Assembly (NCBI RefSeq): GCF_000772965.1
Contig: NZ_JPVQ01000014.1
Span: 23,672-87,671 of the forward strand
Reading direction: 5' to 3'
From: Ureibacillus massiliensis 4400831 = CIP 108448 = CCUG 49529
GTDB lineage: Bacteria > Bacillota > Bacilli > Bacillales_A > Planococcaceae
DNA length: 64,000 nt
The notes beneath the pieces were generated by a model. That model saw only the letters and a list, made by a program, of their open reading frames with translations, was not told the DNA's origin and searched no databases. This document shows positions 9,265-18,434 of the stretch, in pieces (position 1 is the stretch's first letter; every line of letters starts with the position of its first letter). Position numbers and translations under genes: made by a program.

Positions 9265-10809
9265 TTAAAAGTTCATTTCCTTTAAAGTTCTTCGAAGAAT
9301 TTTTCCCGTTGAGCTTTTTGGTAATGCTTCTAAAATTTTTATCACTTTGGGAATTTTATATTTGGCTAGATGCCTTGAGCAGTATTCGATTAATTCCTCC
9401 TGCAAAATTCCATTATCCTTTAATACTACAAAGGCATATACTACTTCCCCAAAGTCTTCATCTTCCTTACCAATAACAGCTGCTTCTAGAACCTCGGGAA
9501 ATTGATATAATACTTCTTCAACCTCCCTAGGATATACTTTAAACCCACCAACATTAATCATATCTTTTTTTCGATCAACAATATAAAAATAGCCTTCGTC
9601 ATCTTTTTTAGCTAAATCCCCTGTATACAACCAACCATCTCGTAAGGTTTTTGCCGTTTCCTCAGGCATTTTATAATAGCCCTTCATCACGTTAGGACCA
9701 CGAACAATTAATTCCCCTACCACATTTGGCGGCAGTTCACATCCTTGTTCATCTACTACTTTATTTTCAACATTTGTGATAGATTTTCCGATAGATCCTA
9801 CTTTCCGTTCAGCATCAAGTGCATTAAAACATGTTACAGGAGATGCTTCAGATAATCCGTAGCCTTCTGAAATTCGCACATTAAATTTCTCCTCAAAATT
9901 ATGAAGAACTTGATGTGGGAGTGGAGCTCCACCGGATATGGCCATACGCAATGTTGAGAAATCTTGCGCATTCCCTTTAGGGTATTGATATAAGAAATTA
10001 TACATTGTCGGTACACCTGCAAAGACTGTTGCTTCTTGGCTTTTTGCTAAAGTAAATATTTCACTCGGACTAAAACGAAGAGCTATTAATATTGTTGCCC
10101 CAACAAATAATGGAGCATTTATGACAACTGTAAGTGCAAATACATGGAAAATCGGTAATGTTGCAATCACTCGATCCTCTGCAGTAAATTTCATAAAATG
10201 GGCAACATCTCGAGCATTAGCAAATAAATTTACATGGGTAAGTTCCGCACCCTTTGGCTTTCCGGTAGTACCCGAAGTATATAAAATGATAGCAGTATCC
10301 TCATCTTGAATATCAAAGGTCTCTATCAAACTCGACTCACTTAGGAAATCCGAAAAGAAATGAAGTCTATTTTTCATCTCTTTTGAAATTGAGTCTAAGT
10401 TTATTAATGGATCGTTAGATGATTCGCAAACAATAAATGTCTCTACCTTAGGATAGTTTAATTTTCCCTCATCAAGCATTGGTAATAGAGTATCATGTGC
10501 AATCACGCTTTTTATATCACCGTTATTAAAAATATAACTAATCTCATCTAAAGTAAAAATTGGATTAATCGGAACTGCTGTTGCTCCAATTCTCATACAA
10601 GCATATAAGGATATTAAAAAATCTGGAGTATTTCCTAACAAAAATGCAATATGGTCACCTTTTTTTATCCCTACTTTTTGTAATGAAAAAGCCAATGTCC
10701 CAACTAGCTGGTCAAATTCAATATAGGAAGTATCTTTCCCTTGATAATGATAGGCCTTTTTATGCGGAGTACTCATTACAATTTGTTTTACTTGTTCAGC
10801 TAAATTCAA
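9265..10809 (-). CDS. Long-chain fatty acid-CoA ligase (AMP-binding)
   Basis: Adenylate-forming enzyme of 514 residues that activates fatty acids to acyl-CoA. It shows the phosphate-binding loop LYTSGTTGKPKGAE near residue 180, the motif GYGLSEASPV, the hinge GWLYTGDLAKKDDEGY and the C-terminal catalytic lysine in PKSSTGKILRR. It starts at TTG 10809 behind AAGGGTGGGG. It lies 32 nt downstream of the Bce-type permease in the same direction, so read-through is possible, though no functional link is obvious. Chain-length preference cannot be told from the sequence. Confidence 0.92.
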   Translation of the reverse strand: MNLAEQVKQIVMSTPHKKAYHYQGKDTSYIEFDQLVGTLAFSLQKVGIKKGDHIAFLLGNTPDFLISLYACMRIGATAVPINPIFTLDEISYIFNNGDIKSVIAHDTLLPMLDEGKLNYPKVETFIVCESSNDPLINLDSISKEMKNRLHFFSDFLSESSLIETFDIQDEDTAIILYTSGTTGKPKGAELTHVNLFANARDVAHFMKFTAEDRVIATLPIFHVFALTVVINAPLFVGATILIALRFSPSEIFTLAKSQEATVFAGVPTMYNFLYQYPKGNAQDFSTLRMAISGGAPLPHQVLHNFEEKFNVRISEGYGLSEASPVTCFNALDAERKVGSIGKSITNVENKVVDEQGCELPPNVVGELIVRGPNVMKGYYKMPEETAKTLRDGWLYTGDLAKKDDEGYFYIVDRKKDMINVGGFKVYPREVEEVLYQFPEVLEAAVIGKEDEDFGEVVYAFVVLKDNGILQEELIEYCSRHLAKYKIPKVIKILEALPKSSTGKILRRTLKEMNF

Positions 10810-10841
10810 TAAAGCCCCACCCTTCTACAAAAAGATACTCA

Positions 10842-12773
10842 TTAATCTCGAACATGAGCAAGATAACGCCATCTGATCAAATAAAAATAAACAACCTGAA
10901 GTAATACTAAGAAAATAAAAGCAAACAGAATTTCATTTAAAATAGAAATATCTGCAATATCCTTCATAATATTTTGCAATGCTAAAAAGGCAAACAAGCT
11001 ATGCAACATTGCAAGTCCCCATGGTAAAAAGAATTGAGGTACCAAGTAAGAATTAACTAATTTTTTTAATTCCTGATCTGTTAACCCCATTCGTTTCAGC
11101 ACTTCGAACTTTTTCTTTTCGAACTCAAGACTTGTATGTAGCTTAAAGTAAATAAAGCTTCCCGCTGCCAACAAAAATACAGCAGCAACTAAAAGTCCTA
11201 ATAATGTAAACAAAGAATATGTGGATAAAATATAAGAATAATTTAATCCTGCATTTTCAAAGTAATAAGGTAATTTATATTCTTCTTTTAAATACTCTCT
11301 CGACACCATATAGGAAATAGTTAAGCCTATATCCGTTGTTTCAATCCATTGGGGTATATCAAATGTAAACAAATGATAGCCCGGTTCAACATCTGGATGC
11401 CCTCTGTATGGGTGAACCAATTTTCTATAATCCTCATCACTTACTATGATTGAGTTCAAACTGATAATTGAGCTCGGGAAAATTAATTTCGGGTAAACTT
11501 GATCTATCGTAATGGGAACATTGTTTTCAACTAGTACCGTTTCAACCTTCTTAGTAGAAAGCTCTTTAATCGATTCCTCTGAATATGGTATAAACATTGA
11601 TTCACCAGGGTCTAATCGAACCATTGGATATCCATATGAAAAAAGTAAACTATTAATATCTGATTCCCTAAACACTTCTACCTCATATTGAGTAAAGGAA
11701 GACGTTTGTTTTTTCACTTCAAAACGTGTCATATGGTAAGAGAGCCCTTTTTCCTGTAGCTCTCGAATAATCGAAGTAATGTGCTTATTTTCATAAGGAT
11801 TATCCGTATGCCCTTTATAAATAAGTCCAAGTGGATTTACCTTATCAAATTGGGACGTATAAGAGGATAACGTTGCCAGCAAGCCAACACAAAGAAATGC
11901 TAAAGCTGTGACCATCGTCACCACAAAAAACATCTTTGCGTTATTTTTCATAATCAAGGACTGCTCCGCAACAGATAACACACGATAATTTTTCCAATAA
12001 AATTGCTTCCGATTTCGTATTTTATCCAAGATCATTTGTGTCGTATCTGTAAAGAAAAAGTAAGTCCCACAGGAAATAAAGATAATGACAAGAATTGTAA
12101 AGCCAACAATTGTCATACGAGTAGTAAATAGCAGTAAAAAATAGCCTGTACAAATAAATACAATACCAAGCATTGCTTTTTTAACCGAATAATTTGACTG
12201 CACTTTTAACTCATTAATGCCTTTAATAAAATCTATTAGCGTTCTTTCCGACCTAAAGTTCGCACTAAATAATGATATGAAGATAAATGCACTTAAATAT
12301 ACTGTAATGGTTAAGACAAATGGTTCCCATGAGAAGTACAGTGGAAGTTCTTCGAGCATTAAAATTTCCCTAACAATCATAAAGAAAAACCGTGAAAAGG
12401 CATAACCGAACAATAGCCCTATAACAATCGAAACCGTTCCAATCAGCATCGTTTCTAAAAATATCAATTTATTTAATTGTTTTTTTTCCATTCCTAAATG
12501 AAGCAATATGGCAAACTCTTTTGACCGCGCTTCTAAAAATGCCTTCATGGAATAAAAGATAAAAAACCAAGAGAACAGCACTAACGTTATTTCAGCCACT
12601 ATCATTCCAACAATCGAAACATTTCCTAAAAATCCATTTTCTATTTCAGGATGGAACATTAGCATTGAGTAAATGAAAAAGACAAATACAGAAAATAAGC
12701 TTGCTAAGAAAAAAGCTGCGTATATTCGAGTATTTCGTACAACATTACGGTAAGCGAATTGATGAAAGGTCAC
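10842..12773 (-). CDS. BceB-type ABC transporter permease
   Basis: A 643-residue FtsX-domain permease with about ten membrane segments and one large extracellular domain (about residues 305-510). This is the layout of BceB/YxdM/YtsD proteins that handle peptide antibiotics and also signal to their sensor kinase. It overlaps the ATPase gene by 29 nt and sits in a four-gene cluster with kinase and regulator. The ligand is unknown; bacitracin, mersacidin or cationic peptides are typical for the family. Which subtype (BceAB, YxdLM or YtsCD) it is cannot be settled by eye. Confidence 0.9.
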   Translation of the reverse strand: MTFHQFAYRNVVRNTRIYAAFFLASLFSVFVFFIYSMLMFHPEIENGFLGNVSIVGMIVAEITLVLFSWFFIFYSMKAFLEARSKEFAILLHLGMEKKQLNKLIFLETMLIGTVSIVIGLLFGYAFSRFFFMIVREILMLEELPLYFSWEPFVLTITVYLSAFIFISLFSANFRSERTLIDFIKGINELKVQSNYSVKKAMLGIVFICTGYFLLLFTTRMTIVGFTILVIIFISCGTYFFFTDTTQMILDKIRNRKQFYWKNYRVLSVAEQSLIMKNNAKMFFVVTMVTALAFLCVGLLATLSSYTSQFDKVNPLGLIYKGHTDNPYENKHITSIIRELQEKGLSYHMTRFEVKKQTSSFTQYEVEVFRESDINSLLFSYGYPMVRLDPGESMFIPYSEESIKELSTKKVETVLVENNVPITIDQVYPKLIFPSSIISLNSIIVSDEDYRKLVHPYRGHPDVEPGYHLFTFDIPQWIETTDIGLTISYMVSREYLKEEYKLPYYFENAGLNYSYILSTYSLFTLLGLLVAAVFLLAAGSFIYFKLHTSLEFEKKKFEVLKRMGLTDQELKKLVNSYLVPQFFLPWGLAMLHSLFAFLALQNIMKDIADISILNEILFAFIFLVLLQVVYFYLIRWRYLAHVRD

Positions 12774-13521
12774 CTACATTTCCTCCTCCTAATAAACTAA
12801 GAACATTTAATATTCGTTGGAAAAATGTTTGACGTCGTTCATCGCGATAGATTTCATTAAAAAATTCGCCGTCTTTAATAAATAAAACACGATCACAGAA
12901 ACTTGCTGCAATCGGATCATGAGTAACCATAATAATCGTCGCAAGCCTCTCCTTGTTAATGGCACTTAATAATTCAAGTACCTCACGAGAATTATTCGAA
13001 TCTAGATTCCCAGTCGGTTCATCCGCCAATATTACAGTCGGTTCATGTATTAAAGCCCTTGCAATGGCTGTTCGTTGTGCCTGTCCCCCAGATATTTCGT
13101 TTGGTTTTTTATGAAGAAAATCATTTAAACCAAGCTTCTCTGCTAAATTTGCAATTCGCTCCTCCATCAATGCAATCGGCTTTTCATCAAGTGTTAGTGG
13201 TAAAACAATATTTTCCTCTACCGTTAACATTGAAAGTAAATTGAAATCCTGAAAAACAAACCCAAGCTGTCTTCTTCTAAACAGGGCAAGCTCTTGTTTA
13301 TTTAGCTTTGAAGGTAAAATGCCATTAATGATAATTTCACCTGAAGTTGGTTTATCGATCGTAGAAATTAAATTTAACAATGTCGTTTTCCCACTGCCGG
13401 AAGGTCCCATCACAGCTAAAAATTCGCCTTTTTCTACTTCAAAGCTTAATTGATTCAATGCTCGATGAGTAACTTTTCCTTCATATACTTTTGTTAAGTC
13501 TTCAATTTGCAAGATTGGCAT
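12745..13521 (-). CDS. BceA-type ABC transporter ATPase
   Basis: A 258-residue nucleotide-binding subunit of the MacB/BceA group. Walker A GPSGSGKTTLLN, Q-loop region VFQDFNLLS, signature ISGGQAQRTAIAR and Walker B VILADEPTGNLDS are all intact. The last about 30 residues are an extension beyond the usual domain, encoded where the gene overlaps the permease start. It pairs with the permease at 10842-12773 to form a peptide-antibiotic detoxification or sensing transporter. GAGGG precedes the ATG. Confidence 0.93.
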   Translation of the reverse strand: MPILQIEDLTKVYEGKVTHRALNQLSFEVEKGEFLAVMGPSGSGKTTLLNLISTIDKPTSGEIIINGILPSKLNKQELALFRRRQLGFVFQDFNLLSMLTVEENIVLPLTLDEKPIALMEERIANLAEKLGLNDFLHKKPNEISGGQAQRTAIARALIHEPTVILADEPTGNLDSNNSREVLELLSAINKERLATIIMVTHDPIAASFCDRVLFIKDGEFFNEIYRDERRQTFFQRILNVLSLLGGGNVGDLSSIRLP

Positions 13522-13548
13522 ATCAGGTCCCTCATTTATAGTTAGTTT

Positions 13549-14526
13549 CTAAAAGGTTAGAGTTACAGTAGTCCCTTTCCCAACTTCGGATTCGATCGTT
13601 AACTTAATCCCTAGTTTTTCACATATTTCATTCGCTAGATACAGTCCCATTCCTGTAGATTCCCCTGTTTTCCGGCCATTTTCTCCTGTGAAAAATGGTT
13701 TTGTTATACGGGATAAGTCGGATTTGGGAATACCGATTCCTTCATCCTTAATATGTAACTGGACTGTATCATTGTTTTTCTCAGCAGAAATAACTATTTT
13801 CTTATTCTCTTCAAATGTGTACTTCACCGCGTTCGTTATAAATTGACCAAGAGCAAATTTCAACCATTTCGAATCACTTGCAACAATTATTTCCTCTTCA
13901 ACTCGAATGACAGGAAAAACATGTTTTGTTATAAATAAACGTTTATTATCATTAATAGTTGCTTTTACAAGCTCTCCTAACTGTACTTGCTCCACTTGCA
14001 TGTCCTCTTCGAATTTCTCAATTCGAGCATTAACAAGGACCATATCTAATCCACGTTTTAATCTGTCTACTTCTTCTTGGACACTTTTTTTATCAAGCTG
14101 TTCATCATTTTGGAGCAGCAATTCTAAAACTGAGATAGGTGTCTTCATTTGATGAATCCATTGGTTTAGAAACTTTTCTTGGCGAATTTGATTGGCATAT
14201 AATGCTTGTACTTCCATTTGATAAACATGATACAGCTCATGCAAATATTGCTCCGTTTGAATATATTCCACAGTTTTAGCATTTTTCTGAAGTGCATCCT
14301 CCATGACATTTGGAAGCTGTGTAATTTTATTTAAATAATTACGTCTAACGAAATAACGCATCGCCAGAAATGAGAACAATAGCATTACACTAATAATAAT
14401 GGAGTAAAGAGCAGTATTAATGTTTCGAAATCCATCTAGCCAATAAAGGGATAATATAAAAAGTACTACACATAATTCAAAGAGAATAAAAGATATATGT
14501 TCTTTAATAAATAAACGTAATCCCAT
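13549..14526 (-). CDS. BceS-type intramembrane-sensing histidine kinase
   Basis: A 325-residue kinase with two close N-terminal membrane helices (about residues 12-30 and 37-56) and almost no extracellular loop, typical of kinases that sense through a partner ABC transporter. The phosphoacceptor lies in QWIHQMKTPISVLELL (His near residue 127). The ATPase domain has FITNAVKYTFEE (N box), DEGIGIPKSDL and GMGLYLANEICEKLG. Its ATG overlaps the last base of the regulator stop (TAATG), so the two are translationally coupled. Confidence 0.93.
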   Translation of the reverse strand: MGLRLFIKEHISFILFELCVVLFILSLYWLDGFRNINTALYSIIISVMLLFSFLAMRYFVRRNYLNKITQLPNVMEDALQKNAKTVEYIQTEQYLHELYHVYQMEVQALYANQIRQEKFLNQWIHQMKTPISVLELLLQNDEQLDKKSVQEEVDRLKRGLDMVLVNARIEKFEEDMQVEQVQLGELVKATINDNKRLFITKHVFPVIRVEEEIIVASDSKWLKFALGQFITNAVKYTFEENKKIVISAEKNNDTVQLHIKDEGIGIPKSDLSRITKPFFTGENGRKTGESTGMGLYLANEICEKLGIKLTIESEVGKGTTVTLTF

Positions 14527-15230
14527 TACACTTCCTCCGGACTTAACACAAAACGATAGCCTGCTCCACGCACTGTTTCTATCACAGAGGTCACTCCATA
14601 CTCTGCTAATTTTTTGCGTACTCGTGTCATATTAACATTTAATGTATTTTCATCAACAAATGCTTGATCATCCCAAAGCTCTTCAAGTAACGTTTCCCGA
14701 GATACAACCTTTGGGGATTGTCCCATTAAAAGCTCCAATATAATGCATTCCTTTTTTTGCAGTGGAATGTCCACCTCTTTCGCGTTCAATTCCATTCGTT
14801 CAAGATACAGCGTTAGTTGACCTAGTTTTATCGTTCTTTCTTCTTGTCTTGACGAATATTCTCCGTAGGTTCTACGTAAATGGCTTTTGATTTTTGCTAA
14901 AACAATTTCATAATTGAAAGGCTTCGTGATGAAATCATCCCCACCATTTTCCAAAGCAAATATTTGATCCATCTCACCTGACCTGGCAGATATGAAAATG
15001 ATTGGACATGTCGTATGCTGTCTTAATTGTCGACACCAGTAATATCCATCATAAGAAGGTAGGTTTATATCAAGCAATACTATATGGGGACTAAAGGATA
15101 AGCATTCTTCAACTATTTCTTCAAAATTTTCTGCAATGGCTACGTTGTATTGATACTTTCTTAAATGTTCTGCCAATAATGTAGCAATTTTAATATCATC
15201 TTCCACGATGAATATACGATGATGATCCAT
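14526..15230 (-). CDS. BceR-type OmpR-family response regulator
   Basis: A 234-residue receiver plus winged-helix regulator. The acidic pocket is DDI near the start, the phosphorylatable Asp is in VLLDINLPSYDG and the switch Lys is in FITKPF. The C-terminal half is a Trans_reg_C domain (ETVRGAGYRF). It should be phosphorylated by the adjoining kinase and activate the ABC genes downstream. All four genes run in one direction with 27 nt or less between them, so regulator, kinase and transporter are probably partly cotranscribed. Confidence 0.93.
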   Translation of the reverse strand: MDHHRIFIVEDDIKIATLLAEHLRKYQYNVAIAENFEEIVEECLSFSPHIVLLDINLPSYDGYYWCRQLRQHTTCPIIFISARSGEMDQIFALENGGDDFITKPFNYEIVLAKIKSHLRRTYGEYSSRQEERTIKLGQLTLYLERMELNAKEVDIPLQKKECIILELLMGQSPKVVSRETLLEELWDDQAFVDENTLNVNMTRVRKKLAEYGVTSVIETVRGAGYRFVLSPEEV

Positions 15231-15421
15231 ATGATGAAGTACCCCCCTTATATATTGTTTAAAATTTTTATGTATGTACCTTTATTGTAACTGTTCCAAA
15301 ATTTCTCGCCAAATTAAAACTTTATGACGACTATTAAGTATCGATGATTTTAGTTTACTTGTCTATTTTTTCACGCTATTAGTGTATTCGAAAAATTTTT
15401 TAAAAAATTCCTCTTTTCATA

Positions 15422-15450
15422 TTGACGAACCAAAACTGTTATAATACAAT
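15422..15450 (+). promoter_or_regulatory. Sigma-A-type promoter of the yhfH-like gene
   Basis: TTGACG (15422-15427), 17-nt spacer, TACAAT (15445-15450). The resulting transcript would start about 35 nt before the SD GGGAGG at 15490-15495. Confidence 0.65.
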
Positions 15451-15504
15451 GATTACAACAAAGGGTTATAATATAACAGATGTCCAGAAGGGAGGACAAT
15501 ACAC

Positions 15505-15630
15505 ATGTTAGAAAATGTTGTTGAGTTTTTCAAAAACTTACCTGAAAAGGTTTGTGTTCAATGCGGAGACAAAATTGAAGAACAAAGCGAATGCTACAAT
15601 AATACTTGTGACAAATGCCACTCCCTATAA
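15505..15630 (+). CDS. YhfH-like small zinc-ribbon protein
   Basis: A 41-residue protein starting MLENVVEFFKNLPEKVC, with two cysteine pairs (CVQCGD and CDKCH) plus an extra Cys in ECYNN. This length and layout match the small YhfH family of Bacillales, whose function is not established. A strong SD (GAAGGGAGG) sits 9 nt before the ATG, and a near-consensus promoter lies upstream. The cysteines probably bind one zinc ion. It is monocistronic and divergent from the Bce-type module. Confidence 0.85.
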   Translation: MLENVVEFFKNLPEKVCVQCGDKIEEQSECYNNTCDKCHSL

Positions 15631-15777
15631 TATAAATTTCTATAAATATTGCTTACACCTTATTTATAAATGAATCTATAATTAAATTGCTTATTAGAAA
15701 AACACGACTCGGAATCAAATAGGTCGAGCGGATGTCTTTTCTTATGCGGTTTCAAAAAATTATACTTTCCTAACCGC

Positions 15778-15816
15778 AAAAAAACCTCAAAGCTATGCTC
15801 AAGCTTTGAGGTTTTT
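15778..15816 (-). terminator. Terminator after the YtkA-like lipoprotein operon
   Basis: AAAACCTCAAAGCT (15781-15794) pairs with AGCTTTGAGGTTTT (15802-15815) around a 7-nt loop, with A/T runs on both sides. It can act in both directions but lies just past the stop at 15824 of the minus-strand operon. Confidence 0.85.
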
Positions 15817-15823
15817 ATTATTT

Positions 15824-16354
15824 CTAATGGCCTTCATGCATTTCAGAGGATTCCATTTCTGATGAATCCATTTCAGAAGAATCGTGTCCTTCCATATCAT
15901 CCATATTCATTGTAGAATCGTCATTTGTATCTTCAATCACTTTACTCATATCGGGATTTCCAACAGTCATTTGATGCTTCGGCATTACATGCATTCCACG
16001 AGCTGTAGTATGTGCATACATATAGTATACGCCGTCATGATCAAAAGTAATTTCGGCTACATATTTCCCATCACCTTCTAATGTTCCTTCAATCATTTGT
16101 CCTTGATCACGGAACCCAGATTCCCAAACTTCAAATTTAACCCATTCAGCATCATCCACATTTTCACCATTTTGTTGTACATGTGCTACAAGTTGAACCG
16201 GTTCATTCACTTCAACTTTTTCTGGTGTTAATATTTCTACTTTTACTTCTAATGCCGCAACATCAATCTCATCTGTAGCAGCCGGCGTTTCTCCTGATGA
16301 ACAACCTACAAGTAATACTGAAATCACAAATAAACTAATTAACCAATTTTTCAT
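15824..16354 (-). CDS. YtkA/FixH-like lipoprotein with Met/His/Asp-rich tail
   Basis: A 176-residue lipoprotein with lipobox VGCS (Cys18) and one immunoglobulin-like YtkA/FixH-type domain (about residues 35-135). The final about 30 residues are rich in Met, Asp, Ser and His (repeats of SSEM, ending HEGH), a composition often seen in extracytoplasmic metal-binding tails. It is the last gene of a four-gene operon. Its SD GGAGGA overlaps the kinase stop only 2 nt away. The role is unknown; binding of copper or another metal at the outer membrane face is my inference from composition only. Confidence 0.75.
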   Translation of the reverse strand: MKNWLISLFVISVLLVGCSSGETPAATDEIDVAALEVKVEILTPEKVEVNEPVQLVAHVQQNGENVDDAEWVKFEVWESGFRDQGQMIEGTLEGDGKYVAEITFDHDGVYYMYAHTTARGMHVMPKHQMTVGNPDMSKVIEDTNDDSTMNMDDMEGHDSSEMDSSEMESSEMHEGH

Positions 16355-16356
16355 TT

Positions 16357-17742
16357 TTATTCCTCCAGTAATGGAACTGTTATTGTAACAGTCGTTCCTT
16401 TTCCTTCTTCACTTTGAATAAATAATTTACCATGATGCAGTTTAACTAATTGGTCTACGATAGATAAACCTAATCCACTTCCACCATCAGCCCTACTTCT
16501 AGCTTTATTTACTCTATAGAACTTTTGAGTTACATATGGTAAATCCTCTTTAGGGATGCCGATACCCTTATCAGCAATTTCAACAATAGCATTTCCTTTG
16601 ATTGACTTCGTTAGTACGTTAATAGTGGACTCTTCATTTGAATAGCAAATGGCATTTTCAATAACATTGATAAATATTTGTTTTAATTTTTCTTCATCAC
16701 CTTGTACAATGATGCTCTCATCTAAATCAGTCTGTATATAAATCTCTTTTTTCTGCGCAAGATGCTCTAAAAGAGTAATACTCTCACGTATAGTTTCAGC
16801 AAGGACAATTGGATATAAGTTGATAGCCTCTTGTTCCTTTGAGCGAGCCAGCTCGAGAATTTCGTTCGTTAATCTTTCCATTCGGTTGGCTTCTCGATTT
16901 ATTAATTTGATGGCTTCTTCTCGCTCTGCACCTTCGATAAAATCATTTTGTATCGCTTCACTATAACCTTTTACATAGCTAATCGGTGTTCGCAATTCAT
17001 GGGATACAGTTGCTAAAAAGATTTTCCGCTCTTCATCCTCACGCTGGATAGCGTCTGCCATTTCGTTAAAAGCCTTTGAAAGCTTGCCAATTTCATCAGA
17101 AGACGCAACTTGAACACGTGTATGATAATCTCCTTCAGACATTTTTTCAACAGCTTGGTGAAGTTCGTTCAGCGGTCTCATAATACGCCTTAACCCTTTA
17201 TGTACAAAGAATGCGATCAGCATTGAAAATAGTACAACACTAGTGATTAATACTAATACTTCTGTATTAGCTAACTCTGATATTTTAGCTAAAGGGTAAT
17301 AGAGGTAAAGAATACCTTCTAAACGATTTTGATCTGTAAAGGGTAAAATAACCGATATCACTTCACGATCAAATCGCTGTTCATAACCTATTTTCGTGAT
17401 GGATTTACCTTGAAGTAATTGTTGTCTTTCATCCGGACCTATTAGAGTATCGTAATCAATTTCAAAAGGTACACAGGCACTTAATTCTCTCGGATTTCGA
17501 ACAGCAAATACATTGAAATTTGAAAACAGGTTATACTCTTCAATTTTATCTACTAATTCATCCGTAACCTTTCCACCTTTATATAAGGACTGGAGCTTTT
17601 CGCCCACTTCAATCATCGACTGCTCTGAATCGCTTACATATAAGCGTTCATATAAAAAATCAGTAAACAATACCATAAAGATGACAGTGACAGTTAAAAA
17701 TAGTAATATCAACAACCATATTTTTGTTGAAAGCTTTTTCAT
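16357..17742 (-). CDS. Membrane sensor histidine kinase with HAMP domain
   Basis: A 461-residue kinase: transmembrane helix about 8-30, an extracellular sensor of about 130 residues, a second helix about 160-185, HAMP (RPLNELHQAVEKMSEGDYH), then HisKA with VSHELRTPISYVKG. The ATPase domain has INVIENAICYSNE, DKGIGIPKEDLPYV and GGSGLGLSIVDQL. It overlaps the regulator gene by 4 nt. The extracellular domain was not recognised, so the stimulus is unknown. Its operon partners are two lipoproteins, which points to an envelope signal. Confidence 0.92.
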   Translation of the reverse strand: MKKLSTKIWLLILLFLTVTVIFMVLFTDFLYERLYVSDSEQSMIEVGEKLQSLYKGGKVTDELVDKIEEYNLFSNFNVFAVRNPRELSACVPFEIDYDTLIGPDERQQLLQGKSITKIGYEQRFDREVISVILPFTDQNRLEGILYLYYPLAKISELANTEVLVLITSVVLFSMLIAFFVHKGLRRIMRPLNELHQAVEKMSEGDYHTRVQVASSDEIGKLSKAFNEMADAIQREDEERKIFLATVSHELRTPISYVKGYSEAIQNDFIEGAEREEAIKLINREANRMERLTNEILELARSKEQEAINLYPIVLAETIRESITLLEHLAQKKEIYIQTDLDESIIVQGDEEKLKQIFINVIENAICYSNEESTINVLTKSIKGNAIVEIADKGIGIPKEDLPYVTQKFYRVNKARSRADGGSGLGLSIVDQLVKLHHGKLFIQSEEGKGTTVTITVPLLEE

Positions 17743-18434
17743 TTACTTTTTTCAAAGCGATATCCAACGCCCCACACCGTTTGAATATATTCGCTTGCTT
17801 CCTTTGATTCTTTTGCTAGCTTTAATCTTAATGTTTTAATATGGGTATCAACGGTTCTTGTACCACCTGCATAATCCATATCCCATATTCTATCGAGTAA
17901 TTGTTCCCTTGAATAAACAATATTCGGGTTTTTTATAAATAGATAGAGCAGTTCGAATTCTTTGAGCGTTAAAGGTACACTGTTTTCATTTACATATACT
18001 TTTCGTGAGATTTCATCTAATTTTATAATCCCACTTTCAATTAATTTTTGTTTAGGTGAAACCGTCATTTCTCCACTCGTTCTTCTTAATACTGCATTTA
18101 TTCTTGCTACAAGCTCACTTGCTGTAAAGGGTTTAACGAGATAGTCGTCTGCTCCAATCGTTAAACCCTTTACTTTATCATCATTAGCGTCTCGTGCAGT
18201 TAAGAAAATAATAGGTATTGGTGATAATTTACGGATATTTTGACATACTGTAAAGCCATCTTCACCAGGCATCATTACATCCAATAAAACGAGGTCAATT
18301 CCGCCATTATCAATTTCTATATAGGCATCAATACCATTTGAAACAGCGATTGTTTTCATATTTGATTTTGATAACATGACTTCCACTAAATTTCGCATAT
18401 CCTTTTCATCATCAACAACTAATACTGTAGTCAC
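17739..18434 (-). CDS. OmpR-family response regulator
   Basis: A 231-residue receiver plus winged-helix DNA-binding protein. VDDEKDMRNLV forms the acidic pocket, LVLLDVMMPGEDG holds the phosphorylated Asp, and YLVKPFTASEL holds the Lys. The C-terminal effector ends in TVWGVGYRFEKS. It overlaps both the upstream lipoprotein and the downstream kinase by 4 nt each, so all are produced together. Targets are unknown; an inverted repeat upstream of the operon at 19421-19438 may be one. Confidence 0.92.
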   Translation of the reverse strand: MTTVLVVDDEKDMRNLVEVMLSKSNMKTIAVSNGIDAYIEIDNGGIDLVLLDVMMPGEDGFTVCQNIRKLSPIPIIFLTARDANDDKVKGLTIGADDYLVKPFTASELVARINAVLRRTSGEMTVSPKQKLIESGIIKLDEISRKVYVNENSVPLTLKEFELLYLFIKNPNIVYSREQLLDRIWDMDYAGGTRTVDTHIKTLRLKLAKESKEASEYIQTVWGVGYRFEKSK

